Shown here piece after piece: positions 15,893 to 24,186 of a stretch of DNA of 64,000 nucleotides; position 1 is the stretch's first letter, and each line of letters opens with the position of its first letter. This stretch comes from Chloroflexi bacterium HGW-Chloroflexi-6 (GTDB lineage Bacteria > Chloroflexota > Anaerolineae > Anaerolineales > Villigracilaceae), in contig PHBU01000004.1 of assembly GCA_002840685.1 (NCBI GenBank), forward strand, positions 1 to 64,000. Direction: 5' to 3'. The position numbers were made by a program, and so were the translations under genes. The notes beneath the pieces are model-generated. The model was given only the letters and a program-made list of their open reading frames with translations, had not been told where the DNA came from and did not search any database.

Positions 15893-17980
15893 ATGACAGA
15901 TTATCGTATTAAGTCCCATCCCATCCTCTCGATAGAGGAGCGGGAAATTTTTGCATTCACCTGGCAGGGCCAGACCGTCCAGGCTCGCGCCGGTGAAACC
16001 ATTGCCACAGCCCTGTTTGCCAACGGAATCCGCACTTTTGGCACTCACCCCAAAGATGGTTCGCCACAGGGAATTTTTTGTGCCAATGGCCAGTGCGCCC
16101 AGTGCACCGTGATCGCCGACGGTTTGCCGCTCAAATCCTGCATGACGCTGGTCAAGCCGGGCATGGTCGTTGCGCCCGTTACGGCTCTGCCTGAGTTGCC
16201 AGAATCAAAACCGGCGCAGGTATTTCAGTCGGTTGAGACTTTGACAGTTGATTGTCTGGTGATCGGCGGAGGCCCAGCCGGGCTTTCCGCTGCGATCGAA
16301 CTCGGACAGCGCGGAATTCAGACTTTGGTCATCGATGACAAGCACCGCTTGGGCGGCAAACTCGTCTTGCAAACCCATCGCTTCTTCGGCTCGATCAACG
16401 CCTGTTACGCGGGAACGCGCGGCATCGACATCGCCACCAAACTGGCTTCTGACCTGGAACAATACCCATCCATCGAAACCTGGCTCAACAGCACCGCCGT
16501 CGCTGTCTATAGCGATAAAAAGGTTGGCATTGTGCGCGATGGGCGCGAATACGTTCTGGTTGAGCCAAAGGCCTTGTTGGTGGCTGCCGGCGCGCGCGAA
16601 AAGTCGCTCACGTTCAAGGGCAATACCCTGCCGGGGGTTTACGGTGCAGGCGCATTCCAGACTCTGGTCAATCGCGACATGATCCGCTGCTCCGAGCGCT
16701 TGTTCATCATCGGCGGCGGCAACGTTGGCCTGATCGCGGGGTATCATGCCCTGCAAGCCGGCATCGAAGTTGCCGGGCTGGTCGAAGCCCTGCCCGAGTG
16801 CGGCGGCTATAAGGTTCACAAAGATAAACTTGTCCGCATGGGGGTGCCGATCTACACTTCGCACACCGTTCTGAGCGCCAACGGGAACGATTCAGTTGAA
16901 TCGGTTACCATCGCCGCCATTGACAAGGATTGGAAGCCCATCCCCGGTAGTGAGCAGACCTTTGCCTGCGATACCTTGCTGATTGCGGTCGGCCTTGACC
17001 CCGTCGATGAGTTCTACCGCAAGGCTCGCGAGTTTGGCGTAAACGCCTTCGCCGCCGGCGACGCTGATGAGGTGGCCGAGGCTTCGGCGGCCATGTTCTC
17101 TGGCAAGATCCGTGGGCTCGAAATTGCCCGCGCCCTGGGCTGCGATGTGCCCGTCATCCCGCCAGACTGGTTCCGCACCTCCGAGATTCTCAAATCGCGC
17201 CCCGGCCAGGTTACGCACGAAACTATCCCCGAGGATGAAGAAGCTGTTTATCCGGTCATCCATTGCAGCCAGGAAATCCCCTGCAATCCCTGCACCTCGG
17301 TTTGTTCGCAGGGCGCGATCTTTATCGATGAGTCTGACATCCGCGGCGTGCCCGATTACATCGCTAAAAAATTGGGCGTTGAGTGTATTGCCTGTGAAAA
17401 ATGTGTCACGATTTGTCCCGGACTGGCAATTACGCTGGTGGACATGCGTAAAGAAGCGGATGACACCGCGCTGGTGACCATTCCGTACGAATTCGGCCGC
17501 GAAACGCTCCACGCCGGAGACTTTGTGACCGTTATGGACACCGGCGGCAACGCCCTGGGCCGGGTTGAAGTCGTGCGGACGCGGATTGCAAAAACGACCG
17601 ACCGCACCATGCTGGTCAAGGTGCGCGCCCCGCAGGCGATCGCCACCAAGATCGCCGGGATCGAAATCCAGAATCCCGAGATCAGCGCCCCGCTCGAACA
17701 ATACGTCGAGCGTCTGACCGACGACCTGATCGTTTGTCGCTGTGAACGGGTCAATCTGGCCGAGATCAAAGCCATTATCCAATCAGGCGTGCGCGATATG
17801 AATGAGATCAAAGCCATCACGCGCGCCGGAATGGGCGCCTGCGGTGGCAAAACCTGCAGCAGCCTGATCAAACGCGCTTTCCGCGAGTTGGGCGTGCCGA
17901 TGGCTGAAATCACCGAAAATGTCGCCCGCCCGCTGTTCGTTGAAGTTCCACTGGGTGTGCTGGCCGGGCTAAAAGAGTAG
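15893..17980 (+). CDS. Fused 2Fe-2S / FAD / 4Fe-4S / BFD oxidoreductase (HcnAB-like)
   Basis: A 695-residue fusion. A plant-type 2Fe-2S domain lies at about 10-110, with Cys63, Cys68, Cys71 and Cys83. An FAD-NAD(P) disulfide-reductase-like domain spans about 117-430, with GGGPAG (125-130) and GGGNVG (about 277). A ferredoxin-like part follows at about 455-535 (CSQEIPCNPCTSVC and CIACEKCVTIC), and a BFD-type 2Fe-2S domain at about 605-665 (CRCERVNL ... GMGACGGKTCSSL). The layout resembles HcnA plus HcnB, or the alpha subunit of sarcosine/opine/proline oxidases, fused into one chain. The next gene is the matching DAO-type subunit. Expected role: passing electrons from an amino acid or amine to ferredoxin or quinone. 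Confidence 0.85.
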   Translation: MTDYRIKSHPILSIEEREIFAFTWQGQTVQARAGETIATALFANGIRTFGTHPKDGSPQGIFCANGQCAQCTVIADGLPLKSCMTLVKPGMVVAPVTALPELPESKPAQVFQSVETLTVDCLVIGGGPAGLSAAIELGQRGIQTLVIDDKHRLGGKLVLQTHRFFGSINACYAGTRGIDIATKLASDLEQYPSIETWLNSTAVAVYSDKKVGIVRDGREYVLVEPKALLVAAGAREKSLTFKGNTLPGVYGAGAFQTLVNRDMIRCSERLFIIGGGNVGLIAGYHALQAGIEVAGLVEALPECGGYKVHKDKLVRMGVPIYTSHTVLSANGNDSVESVTIAAIDKDWKPIPGSEQTFACDTLLIAVGLDPVDEFYRKAREFGVNAFAAGDADEVAEASAAMFSGKIRGLEIARALGCDVPVIPPDWFRTSEILKSRPGQVTHETIPEDEEAVYPVIHCSQEIPCNPCTSVCSQGAIFIDESDIRGVPDYIAKKLGVECIACEKCVTICPGLAITLVDMRKEADDTALVTIPYEFGRETLHAGDFVTVMDTGGNALGRVEVVRTRIAKTTDRTMLVKVRAPQAIATKIAGIEIQNPEISAPLEQYVERLTDDLIVCRCERVNLAEIKAIIQSGVRDMNEIKAITRAGMGACGGKTCSSLIKRAFRELGVPMAEITENVARPLFVEVPLGVLAGLKE

Positions 17981-18017
17981 CGCGAGATATTATCTCGCGC
18001 TGAAAAGTGAGAGACAG

Positions 18018-19172
18018 ATGACAAAAACTTACGATACCATCATCATCGGTGCTGGCAGTGTCGGCGCTCCATTGGCCTGGCAATTGGCTGAAGCCGGCCA
18101 AAAAGTGCTGGTTTTGGAGCAATTTGCCAGCGTTGGGCAAGGCTCGAACAAGGAAGCGATTGGCGGCATCCGTGCCACGCACTCTGACCCGGCCAAGATC
18201 CAGATTTGCCTGAAGAGTATCGAGATTTTCTCAACCTGGAAAGAAACCTATGGCGATGACATTGGCTGGCAGCAAGGCGGTTATTCCTTTGTTGCCTATC
18301 GCCCGCAGGAAGAGCAGATTCTCAAGGAGCTGCTTGTCACCCAGAAAAAATATGGGCTGGATATTGACTGGTACGATGCGCCAGCCTTTCGCGAGATCAT
18401 CCCCTCGCTTAACCCGGATGGCCTGATCGGCGGAACATTTTCTCCGGGCGATGGCAGCGCCTCACCGATGCTCTCGGCGCTCGCTTTCGAGCGACAGGCC
18501 AAGGCCCGGGGAGCGGAATTTCGCTACAAAGAAATGGTAACGGCCATTCAGTATGAGAACGGGCGCGTCAGCGGGGTGGCTACCGATCAGGGTGCGTATC
18601 AGGCTAGGATGGTGGTTAACGCTGCCGGGCCGTGGGGCCGCGAAGTGGCAGCCCTGGTCGGCGTGGATGTGCCCGTTAATCCTGATTCGCACGAGGGCGG
18701 CATCACCGAACCGGTCGCCCATTTCCTGCGCCCGATGGTGGTTGATATTCACCCAACGGTTGACTCAGCCAATTATTATTTCTACCAGCACCACACCGGG
18801 CAGATCATCTTTTGTATTACCCCCAACCCATCGATTGTCGGCATGGATCGGCGCGAAACCTCCGTTTTTCTGCCGCAGGTTGCCAAACGCATGATCGGCA
18901 TCATGCCGCGCCTCAAGAATCTCAAGGTCCGTCGTACCTGGCGCGGACTCTACCCGATGACCCCCGATGGTGCGCCCATTGTGGGGGAAATCGAGGGGCT
19001 GACGGGTTATCTTAATGCGGTGGGCATGTGTGGGCAGGGATACATGCTCGGCCCCGGCCTGGCTGTCTACCTGCGTCAGTGGATCACCGGGGAAAATGAA
19101 GGGCAAGCCCGAAAGGTTTTGGCCCCGCTCAGCCTGTATCGCGATTTTGGCAAGAAGGAGAAGCTGAAGTAG
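18018..19172 (+). CDS. DAO-family FAD oxidoreductase (HcnC / sarcosine oxidase beta-like)
   Basis: A 384-residue flavoprotein with the N-terminal FAD motif IIIGAGSVGAPLAWQLAEAG (about residues 8-27) and the DAO signature near the C-terminus (RRTWRGLYPMTPDGAPIVGE ... GMCGQGYMLGPGLA). Family members oxidise the C-N bond of secondary or D-amino acids such as glycine, sarcosine, proline or opines. It starts 37 bp after the HcnAB-like fusion gene, and together they match a two-gene HcnABC-like dehydrogenase. A terminator follows directly. No regulator or transporter is adjacent, so the substrate is open; glycine with cyanide release is only one possibility. Confidence 0.88.
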   Translation: MTKTYDTIIIGAGSVGAPLAWQLAEAGQKVLVLEQFASVGQGSNKEAIGGIRATHSDPAKIQICLKSIEIFSTWKETYGDDIGWQQGGYSFVAYRPQEEQILKELLVTQKKYGLDIDWYDAPAFREIIPSLNPDGLIGGTFSPGDGSASPMLSALAFERQAKARGAEFRYKEMVTAIQYENGRVSGVATDQGAYQARMVVNAAGPWGREVAALVGVDVPVNPDSHEGGITEPVAHFLRPMVVDIHPTVDSANYYFYQHHTGQIIFCITPNPSIVGMDRRETSVFLPQVAKRMIGIMPRLKNLKVRRTWRGLYPMTPDGAPIVGEIEGLTGYLNAVGMCGQGYMLGPGLAVYLRQWITGENEGQARKVLAPLSLYRDFGKKEKLK

Positions 19173-19181
19173 GCGATCCTT

Positions 19182-19224
19182 ATTTTGGTGTCCATTGTTC
19201 AGCTCAATGGACACCAAAATTTTT
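19182..19224 (+). terminator. Rho-independent terminator
   Basis: A perfect 16-bp stem, ATTTTGGTGTCCATTG (19182-19197) with its inverse (19205-19220), and a 7-nt loop. A T-run follows. It ends the oxidoreductase operon. Confidence 0.9.
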
Positions 19225-19241
19225 CATATCTTGACAGACTG

Positions 19242-19250
19242 TGCTATAAT
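19242..19250 (+). promoter_or_regulatory. Extended -10 promoter of rho
   Basis: TGCTATAAT is a perfect extended -10 (TGnTATAAT). It lies 178 bp before the rho start, leaving a long leader. Rho mRNAs often carry long leaders for autoregulation by attenuation. A TTGACA lies only 8 bp upstream and is too close to serve as the -35. Confidence 0.6.
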
Positions 19251-19427
19251 CATAGAAATTCCCCGAGAAATTTACAATTTGCTTAATCATCTACGGTGCT
19301 GGGGCCAGTTGGATGATAAGCCCCATATTTGATGGACTTTCATAAAATTCTCAAAACTTAACTTGTCATCATCGTCTTGCGTTCGCAGGGCGTTCTTTCC
19401 ATTCCCAAACCACATTGAGACAAACAC

Positions 19428-20705
19428 ATGAACATTCTAGAACTTGAAAACAAGCCCCTGGCGGAGCTGAGAACTATGGCTGTCAGGGATTTTGGCATTC
19501 AAAACGCCAATCGCATCAAAAAAGAAGCCCTGGTGATTCGTCTTCGTCAAGAAGAGGCTGCCCGGGAAGGCCTTGAAATTCGCGGCGGTATCCTTGAGAT
19601 CATGGATGAGGGGATTGGGTTTCTGCGTTCGGCGCGTTATACCATCAGCGATGATGATGTCTATGTTTCGCAGGCCCAGCTCAGGCGTTACGAGCTGCGT
19701 TCCGGCGATCTGATCATCGGCCATGTTCGTCCGCCGCGCGATTCTGAGCGGCACTGGGGCTTGCTGAAGGTCGAGTCGATTAACGGGGTCGATCCGGAAG
19801 AAGCGCGTCGCCGGGTTAAATTCGAACATTTAACCCCGATCTTTCCTGAACAGCGTTTTGATCTGGAGACTCGCGGTGATGTGCTTTCGACCCGCATGAT
19901 CAACCTGATCTCACCGATCGGGCGCGGTCAGCGCGGGCTGATCGTTTCGCCCCCTAAAACGGGGAAAACAACCATCTTGAAGCAGATCGCCAATGCTATT
20001 TCAACCCAGTACCCCGATGTCCACCTGATCGTGGCTTTGATCGGTGAGCGCCCTGAAGAAGTCACCGATATGGATCGTTCGGTCGATGCCGATGTGATTG
20101 CATCCACCTTTGATGAGCCGGTGACATCGCATGTGCGTGCGGCTGAGATTGCGCTTGATCGCGCCAAACGCCTGGTCGAGATTGGTCGCCACGTTGTCAT
20201 CCTGATGGATTCGATCACTCGCCTGGCGCGCGCCTATAACCTGACGGTCAACCCGTCTGGCCGCACCCTTTCAGGGGGTATGGATCCTTCGGCGCTGTAC
20301 CCGCCCAAGCATTTCTTTGGTGCGGCGCGTAATATCGAAGAAGGCGGCTCGCTAACCATCATTGCCACTTGCCTGGTTGATACCGGCTCGCGTTTGGATG
20401 ATGTGGTTTACGAAGAATTCAAAGGCACCGGAAACATGGAATTGCATCTCTCGCGCAAGCTGCAAGAGCGTCGCATCTTCCCGGCTGTGGATATTGAACG
20501 CTCCTCGACCCGCCGCGATGATCTGTTGCTCGGGCCTGATCTGCTGCAGCGCGCCTGGCTGATGCGCCGCATGTACATTCAGATGATTTCATCACCTCCT
20601 GGCGGCGCGGGGATGGACCAGGCTGTGGCTACTGAAGCCATCATCAATCGCATGTCTAAGACTCGAAATAACATGGAGTTCCTTGAGACCCTCACCGATA
20701 TGTAG
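19428..20705 (+). CDS. rho: Transcription termination factor Rho
   Basis: A 425-residue hexameric RNA helicase that ends transcription. The N-terminal SAP-like helices come first (LENKPLAELRTMAVRDFGI), then the RNA-binding cold-shock-like domain at about 48-125 (GILEIMDEGIGFLRSARY). The ATPase core contains Walker A PPKTGKTTIL (about 180-189), Walker B HVVILMDSITRLARAYN (about 255-271) and the Q/R-loop region GSLTIIATCLVDTGSRLDDV. Length is normal, without the long N-terminal inserts seen in some high-GC phyla. The next gene begins 20 bp downstream. Confidence 0.97.
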   Translation: MNILELENKPLAELRTMAVRDFGIQNANRIKKEALVIRLRQEEAAREGLEIRGGILEIMDEGIGFLRSARYTISDDDVYVSQAQLRRYELRSGDLIIGHVRPPRDSERHWGLLKVESINGVDPEEARRRVKFEHLTPIFPEQRFDLETRGDVLSTRMINLISPIGRGQRGLIVSPPKTGKTTILKQIANAISTQYPDVHLIVALIGERPEEVTDMDRSVDADVIASTFDEPVTSHVRAAEIALDRAKRLVEIGRHVVILMDSITRLARAYNLTVNPSGRTLSGGMDPSALYPPKHFFGAARNIEEGGSLTIIATCLVDTGSRLDDVVYEEFKGTGNMELHLSRKLQERRIFPAVDIERSSTRRDDLLLGPDLLQRAWLMRRMYIQMISSPPGGAGMDQAVATEAIINRMSKTRNNMEFLETLTDM

Positions 20706-20725
20706 TTTGGTATAATCTTACAGGT

Positions 20726-21775
20726 ATGAAAAATTTTATTGTTTCTCGCACACATGCCCTGGTTAGTTGGGGAATAACCATCCTGATCGTGATTGGTTTG
20801 TTGGGCTTTGCTTACTGGCGTTTACAATCTCCCTCGTCAGCTGTTTTGCCTGAACCTGAAGAAGAATCTGCTTTAACGGGTTCTGGCGGGCCGGTGGATT
20901 CTGTTAACGTTATTCCCAACCCGATGACTGACTTTGCCATTGGTCGTAAATTGACGCTCAAAACGCTTATCCCGGAACGCCCGCGTTATGAGGTCATCAA
21001 GCGTACCGTCCAGCGGGGCGATTCGATCTTTGGAATCTCAAAAGAGTTTGAGATCACGCCCGATTCCTTGCTTTGGGCCAACTATGAAACCCTGAAAGAT
21101 GATCCGCATTCTTTACGCCCCGGTATGGAGTTGAATATTCCGCCTACCGATGGAGTTTATTATGAGTGGCAAGATGCTGATACGCTTGAAAAAGTGGCTG
21201 CCGAGCTGAAGGCCAGTCCCGAGGACATTCTCAATTGGCCGGGGAATAAACTCGATCTGGCTGACCCCAAGATTGCGCCGGGCTCGTGGGTTATGGTTCC
21301 CGATGGTGAACGTGAGTATCAACAATGGATCGTTCCGACAATCGCTGTTGGGCGCTCTGGCACGGCTGGCGTTAGCGGCTCTGCCTGTGGCGGCGGCTCC
21401 GTTGGGTCGGGTGCGTTTGGCTGGCCGTCCGGGAATAATTTCTTGTCTGGTAATGATTACTATTCTGGTCACCTGGCGATTGATATTGCTTCTGGAGAAG
21501 GATCGCCCGTCTATGCTGCCGATAGCGGCGTGGTTACAATGGCGGCTGGCGGTTGGAATGGCGGCTACGGCAATGTAGTCCAAATCAATCACGGTAATGG
21601 CTATGTCACCCTGTATGCCCACTTAAGCGTCATCAACGTTTCGGTCTGCCAGAGCGTTGGGCGAGGCCAGACGATTGCTGCATCAGGCAACACTGGCAAT
21701 AGCTTTGGCGCGCATCTACACTTTGAGGTGCGCCTGAATGGCGGTTTTGTTAATCCTTGGTTTGTTCTACCTTAA
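20726..21775 (+). CDS. Secreted LysM-M23 murein peptidase
   Basis: A 349-residue protein with an N-terminal membrane helix or signal (residues 12-32). One LysM domain lies at about 90-138 (VQRGDSIFGISKEFEITPDSLLWAN) and a second, weaker one at about 147-193. A peptidase M23 domain follows at about 225-349. Zn ligands are visible in GHLAIDIA (HxxxD) and in HLHFEVRLNGG (HxH). The glycine/serine-rich linker with SACGGGSVGSG precedes the catalytic domain. It would cut peptidoglycan crosslinks, or act as an activator if degenerate; the ligands are intact. A TATAAT at about 20711 suggests its own promoter. Confidence 0.93.
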   Translation: MKNFIVSRTHALVSWGITILIVIGLLGFAYWRLQSPSSAVLPEPEEESALTGSGGPVDSVNVIPNPMTDFAIGRKLTLKTLIPERPRYEVIKRTVQRGDSIFGISKEFEITPDSLLWANYETLKDDPHSLRPGMELNIPPTDGVYYEWQDADTLEKVAAELKASPEDILNWPGNKLDLADPKIAPGSWVMVPDGEREYQQWIVPTIAVGRSGTAGVSGSACGGGSVGSGAFGWPSGNNFLSGNDYYSGHLAIDIASGEGSPVYAADSGVVTMAAGGWNGGYGNVVQINHGNGYVTLYAHLSVINVSVCQSVGRGQTIAASGNTGNSFGAHLHFEVRLNGGFVNPWFVLP

Positions 21776-21830
21776 ATAGGAGAGTAAATTCCCTGCAAGA
21801 GCCAAGCTTGTGGGGAATTGTTGTAAAATA

Positions 21831-22601
21831 ATGGAATCCCGATTGCAAAAGTCCCTTGCTGGTTTGCCGCTTGGCGGCATTCGTTACCTGGAGTCAACCG
21901 GGTCGACGAATGATATTGCCCTGGCCTGGGCAGCCGAAGGCGCACCAGATTTCTCGATCGTGGTTGCAGACGAACAGACTTCCGGACGCGGACGCTTGGG
22001 GCGCAAATGGTTTACTCCTGCGGGGACAGCACTGGCGGTCAGTGTTATTTTGCGCCCTGGTGAGAGCGAGCGTGAAAACATTGCCTTTTTTTCGGGGTTA
22101 GGCGCGCTGGCTTTGGTTGACGCATTGAAAAATTTCGGGGTCAGCGCTAAAATAAAGTGGCCGAATGATGTGTTGATTGCCCGCAGAAAAACGGCGGGTA
22201 TTCTTGTCGAAACAGTGTGGATGGGGTTGGACGTTGAAAGCATCATTCTCGGGATGGGAGTGAACGTTTCTCCCGCAGCTATTCCCCCTGAAACGGAACT
22301 AAACTTTCCCGCTACTTGCGTGCAGTCCGAGGCGCGGGGGCCAGTCGAACGGTTTGATCTGCTCCACGCACTGATGGTTTCTCTCGTTAAGTGGCGTCCT
22401 CGGGTGGGCACGGAGAGTTTCCTGCGAGAATGGCAGGATTCGCTGGCTTTTCGCAACGAGACCGTTCAGGTTTGGCTCGGCGAATCTGAAACCGTAAGCG
22501 GTGTACTGGAAGGCCTCGAAGCAGATGGCAGCCTGAGGTTGGATGTGAGTGGCGCAAAGCGCCTGATCCGCTTTGGAGAGATTCATTTGCGCCCGTTATG
22601 A
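21831..22601 (+). CDS. birA: Biotin-protein ligase without DNA-binding domain
   Basis: A 256-residue enzyme that attaches biotin to carboxylase carrier proteins. The biotinyl-AMP loop is GRGRLGRKWFTPAGTALAVS (about residues 46-65), followed by KIKWPNDVLIARRKTAGIL (about 105-123) and GMGVNVSP. The C-terminal SH3-like domain spans about 208-256. The N-terminal winged helix of E. coli BirA is missing, so it cannot act as a repressor. The start is taken as the ATG at 21831; a GTG 21 bp upstream would add a short, unlikely extension. Confidence 0.95.
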   Translation: MESRLQKSLAGLPLGGIRYLESTGSTNDIALAWAAEGAPDFSIVVADEQTSGRGRLGRKWFTPAGTALAVSVILRPGESERENIAFFSGLGALALVDALKNFGVSAKIKWPNDVLIARRKTAGILVETVWMGLDVESIILGMGVNVSPAAIPPETELNFPATCVQSEARGPVERFDLLHALMVSLVKWRPRVGTESFLREWQDSLAFRNETVQVWLGESETVSGVLEGLEADGSLRLDVSGAKRLIRFGEIHLRPL

Positions 22602-22633
22602 TATACTAAAATTAGATAATCTATAGGTGTAAA

Positions 22634-22870
22634 ATGTTTGATGATTTTAGAAAAGAAAGCCAGTCTTCGCAGTTTTCCAGCGATGAAATCGAAAACATAT
22701 TTGACGCAAAACCTAAGAGAGAGAGTAGGGCGCTAAGTCTCGGGTCTGGTGGTCGAATTTTTGGTCTAAAGGCTGTTCAGCGAATGATACTGTCTTTTTT
22801 ATTGATTATCTTGGCTTGCTTGGGTGGGGCGATATTGCTACTTCTTTCAGGGCGCATTGTTATACTTTAA
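22634..22870 (+). CDS. Small single-pass membrane protein
   Basis: A 78-residue protein with a polar N-terminal half (acidic and serine-rich) and a C-terminal hydrophobic helix at about 51-74, so it is probably tail-anchored with most of the chain in the cytoplasm. It has an AGGTG ribosome site and a TATAAT-like context upstream. I do not recognise a family. It lies between birA and the two-component genes and may belong to either. Confidence 0.6.
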   Translation: MFDDFRKESQSSQFSSDEIENIFDAKPKRESRALSLGSGGRIFGLKAVQRMILSFLLIILACLGGAILLLLSGRIVIL

Positions 22871-22958
22871 TATAGTTACTCCATTTATAAAAAATGGTGT
22901 GTTCGCGGCCTAACAGTTTGGCCTTTTTTGTGTGTACCGATCTTTTTGTGAGTATTCC

Positions 22959-23684
22959 TTGGATAAGATTCGCGTTCTCGTTGTTGATGATCAAAATGTT
23001 GTCCGCGAGGGCCTAGTTGCGATTCTTTCATTTCAGTCTGATATTGAAGTGGTTGGGCAGGCGTCTGATGGTTTACAGGCTACCCAGATGCTGCCTCAGA
23101 CCAAACCGGATGTAGTTTTGTTGGACCTGGTGATGCCAATTCAGGATGGCCTCACGACAATTCCCCAAATTAAACAACTCATGCCAGATGTTCAGATCCT
23201 GGTCCTCTCGGGTTTTGCCGAGGGCGATTTGATATTTAGCGCCATTAAGGCTGGCGCAATTGGTTATATGCTCAAGGATGCCACGCGCGATCAGTTGTTC
23301 CAGGCGATTCGTGATGTATCTCATGGGCTCGCATCTCTGCATCCTTCGATTGCATTGCGCGTGATTCGGGAAATTAATAATTCTCCACAACCAGCGCCGG
23401 CGCCGGCTACTGCTTCGCATATCCTGACGCCGCGTGAGTTGGAAACACTACGCTTGATTGGCCGCGGGCATAGTAATCAGGAAATTGCGGCTATTCTTGT
23501 GGTTAACGACCGTACGGTTGCTAAATATGTTAGCAGCATCTTATCCAAATTGCATCTTTCGAATAGAACCCAGGCGGCTTTATATGCTGTGCGCGAGGGC
23601 TTGATGGATGATTCTGAGCCCAAGGATTCAACATCTTCTGGATCACCCACTTCACCTGTGCAGCCGGACGGTCATAAACCTTGA
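22959..23684 (+). CDS. NarL/FixJ-type response regulator
   Basis: A 241-residue regulator. The receiver domain spans about 1-120: DKIRVLVVDDQNVVREGLVA gives the acidic pocket, PDVVLLDLVMPIQDGL the phospho-accepting Asp (about 54), and GYMLKD the conserved Lys (about 104). The C-terminal LuxR-type helix-turn-helix spans about 155-215 (LTPRELETLRLIGRGHSNQEIA). The start used here is a TTG that gives a standard N-terminus; a GTG at 22932 would add nine residues. Its partner kinase is two genes downstream. Targets are not visible, but the unusual cluster starting at 27216 is a candidate. Confidence 0.92.
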   Translation: MDKIRVLVVDDQNVVREGLVAILSFQSDIEVVGQASDGLQATQMLPQTKPDVVLLDLVMPIQDGLTTIPQIKQLMPDVQILVLSGFAEGDLIFSAIKAGAIGYMLKDATRDQLFQAIRDVSHGLASLHPSIALRVIREINNSPQPAPAPATASHILTPRELETLRLIGRGHSNQEIAAILVVNDRTVAKYVSSILSKLHLSNRTQAALYAVREGLMDDSEPKDSTSSGSPTSPVQPDGHKP

Positions 23685-23706
23685 TATTTTTCAGCAGGCG
23701 GCGCTA

Positions 23707-24150
23707 ATGGTTGTTTCTGAACAAAAAGAACAGATTGGAATATTATTTTCAGAAATCGAACAGGCCTCGCGCTGGGGGCGCCCTTCGATATTGGTTGTGG
23801 TTTGTTCTTCTGCAAAGTTACGGAAAGAGATGCAGGATTTGTTATCAAGCTCTATTGAGCCGCTTGGTCTGCAGGCGGTTGAGTATGCTGTCTCTGCCGC
23901 AACTTATGACATACCGCTGACCTTGTCGCGGCATCCCGAGCGCAAGAGATCCGTATTCTATGTGACGCGCTTGAATCGCGGAGGTGGGAACGATAATCGA
24001 AATGCGTTTCGAGCTTTGAATATGCGTCGTGAATTGTTGGTGGATTATCCGACACGTGTAGTTTTTTGGCTGACCAAGGCCGAGGCAAAGGCGCTTGCTC
24101 TTCTGGCTCCGGATTTCTGGGCATTCAGGCATGTAAGTCTTGAAGCTTAA
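23707..24150 (+). CDS. Unknown one-domain protein between regulator and kinase
   Basis: A 147-residue protein, all one domain. Its pattern (RWGRPSILVVVCSS, then LGLQAVEY, SVFYVTRLNRGG, and a long helix into YPTRVVFWLTKAEAKALALLAPDFWAFRH) recurs in the first 165 residues of the TPR protein at 30098, where the end reads LAKMVFWLNEEQLVSIALNIPSYWENR. I therefore treat it as a stand-alone copy of that domain. Alternating strands and helices suggest a Rossmann-like or NTPase-cap fold without a P-loop. It may be an adaptor linking the two-component pair to the downstream cluster. The open frame could also start at 23608, overlapping the regulator. No known family is claimed. Confidence 0.7.
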   Translation: MVVSEQKEQIGILFSEIEQASRWGRPSILVVVCSSAKLRKEMQDLLSSSIEPLGLQAVEYAVSAATYDIPLTLSRHPERKRSVFYVTRLNRGGGNDNRNAFRALNMRRELLVDYPTRVVFWLTKAEAKALALLAPDFWAFRHVSLEA

Positions 24151-24186
24151 TTACGATTGAACGCTCCATAAGGTTGTGGTGCTAGC

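Noticed and set aside
19231..19250. TTGACA-TATAAT promoter before rho
   Set aside because: The spacing is only 8 bp, far from the 16-18 bp needed. The extended -10 alone is kept.
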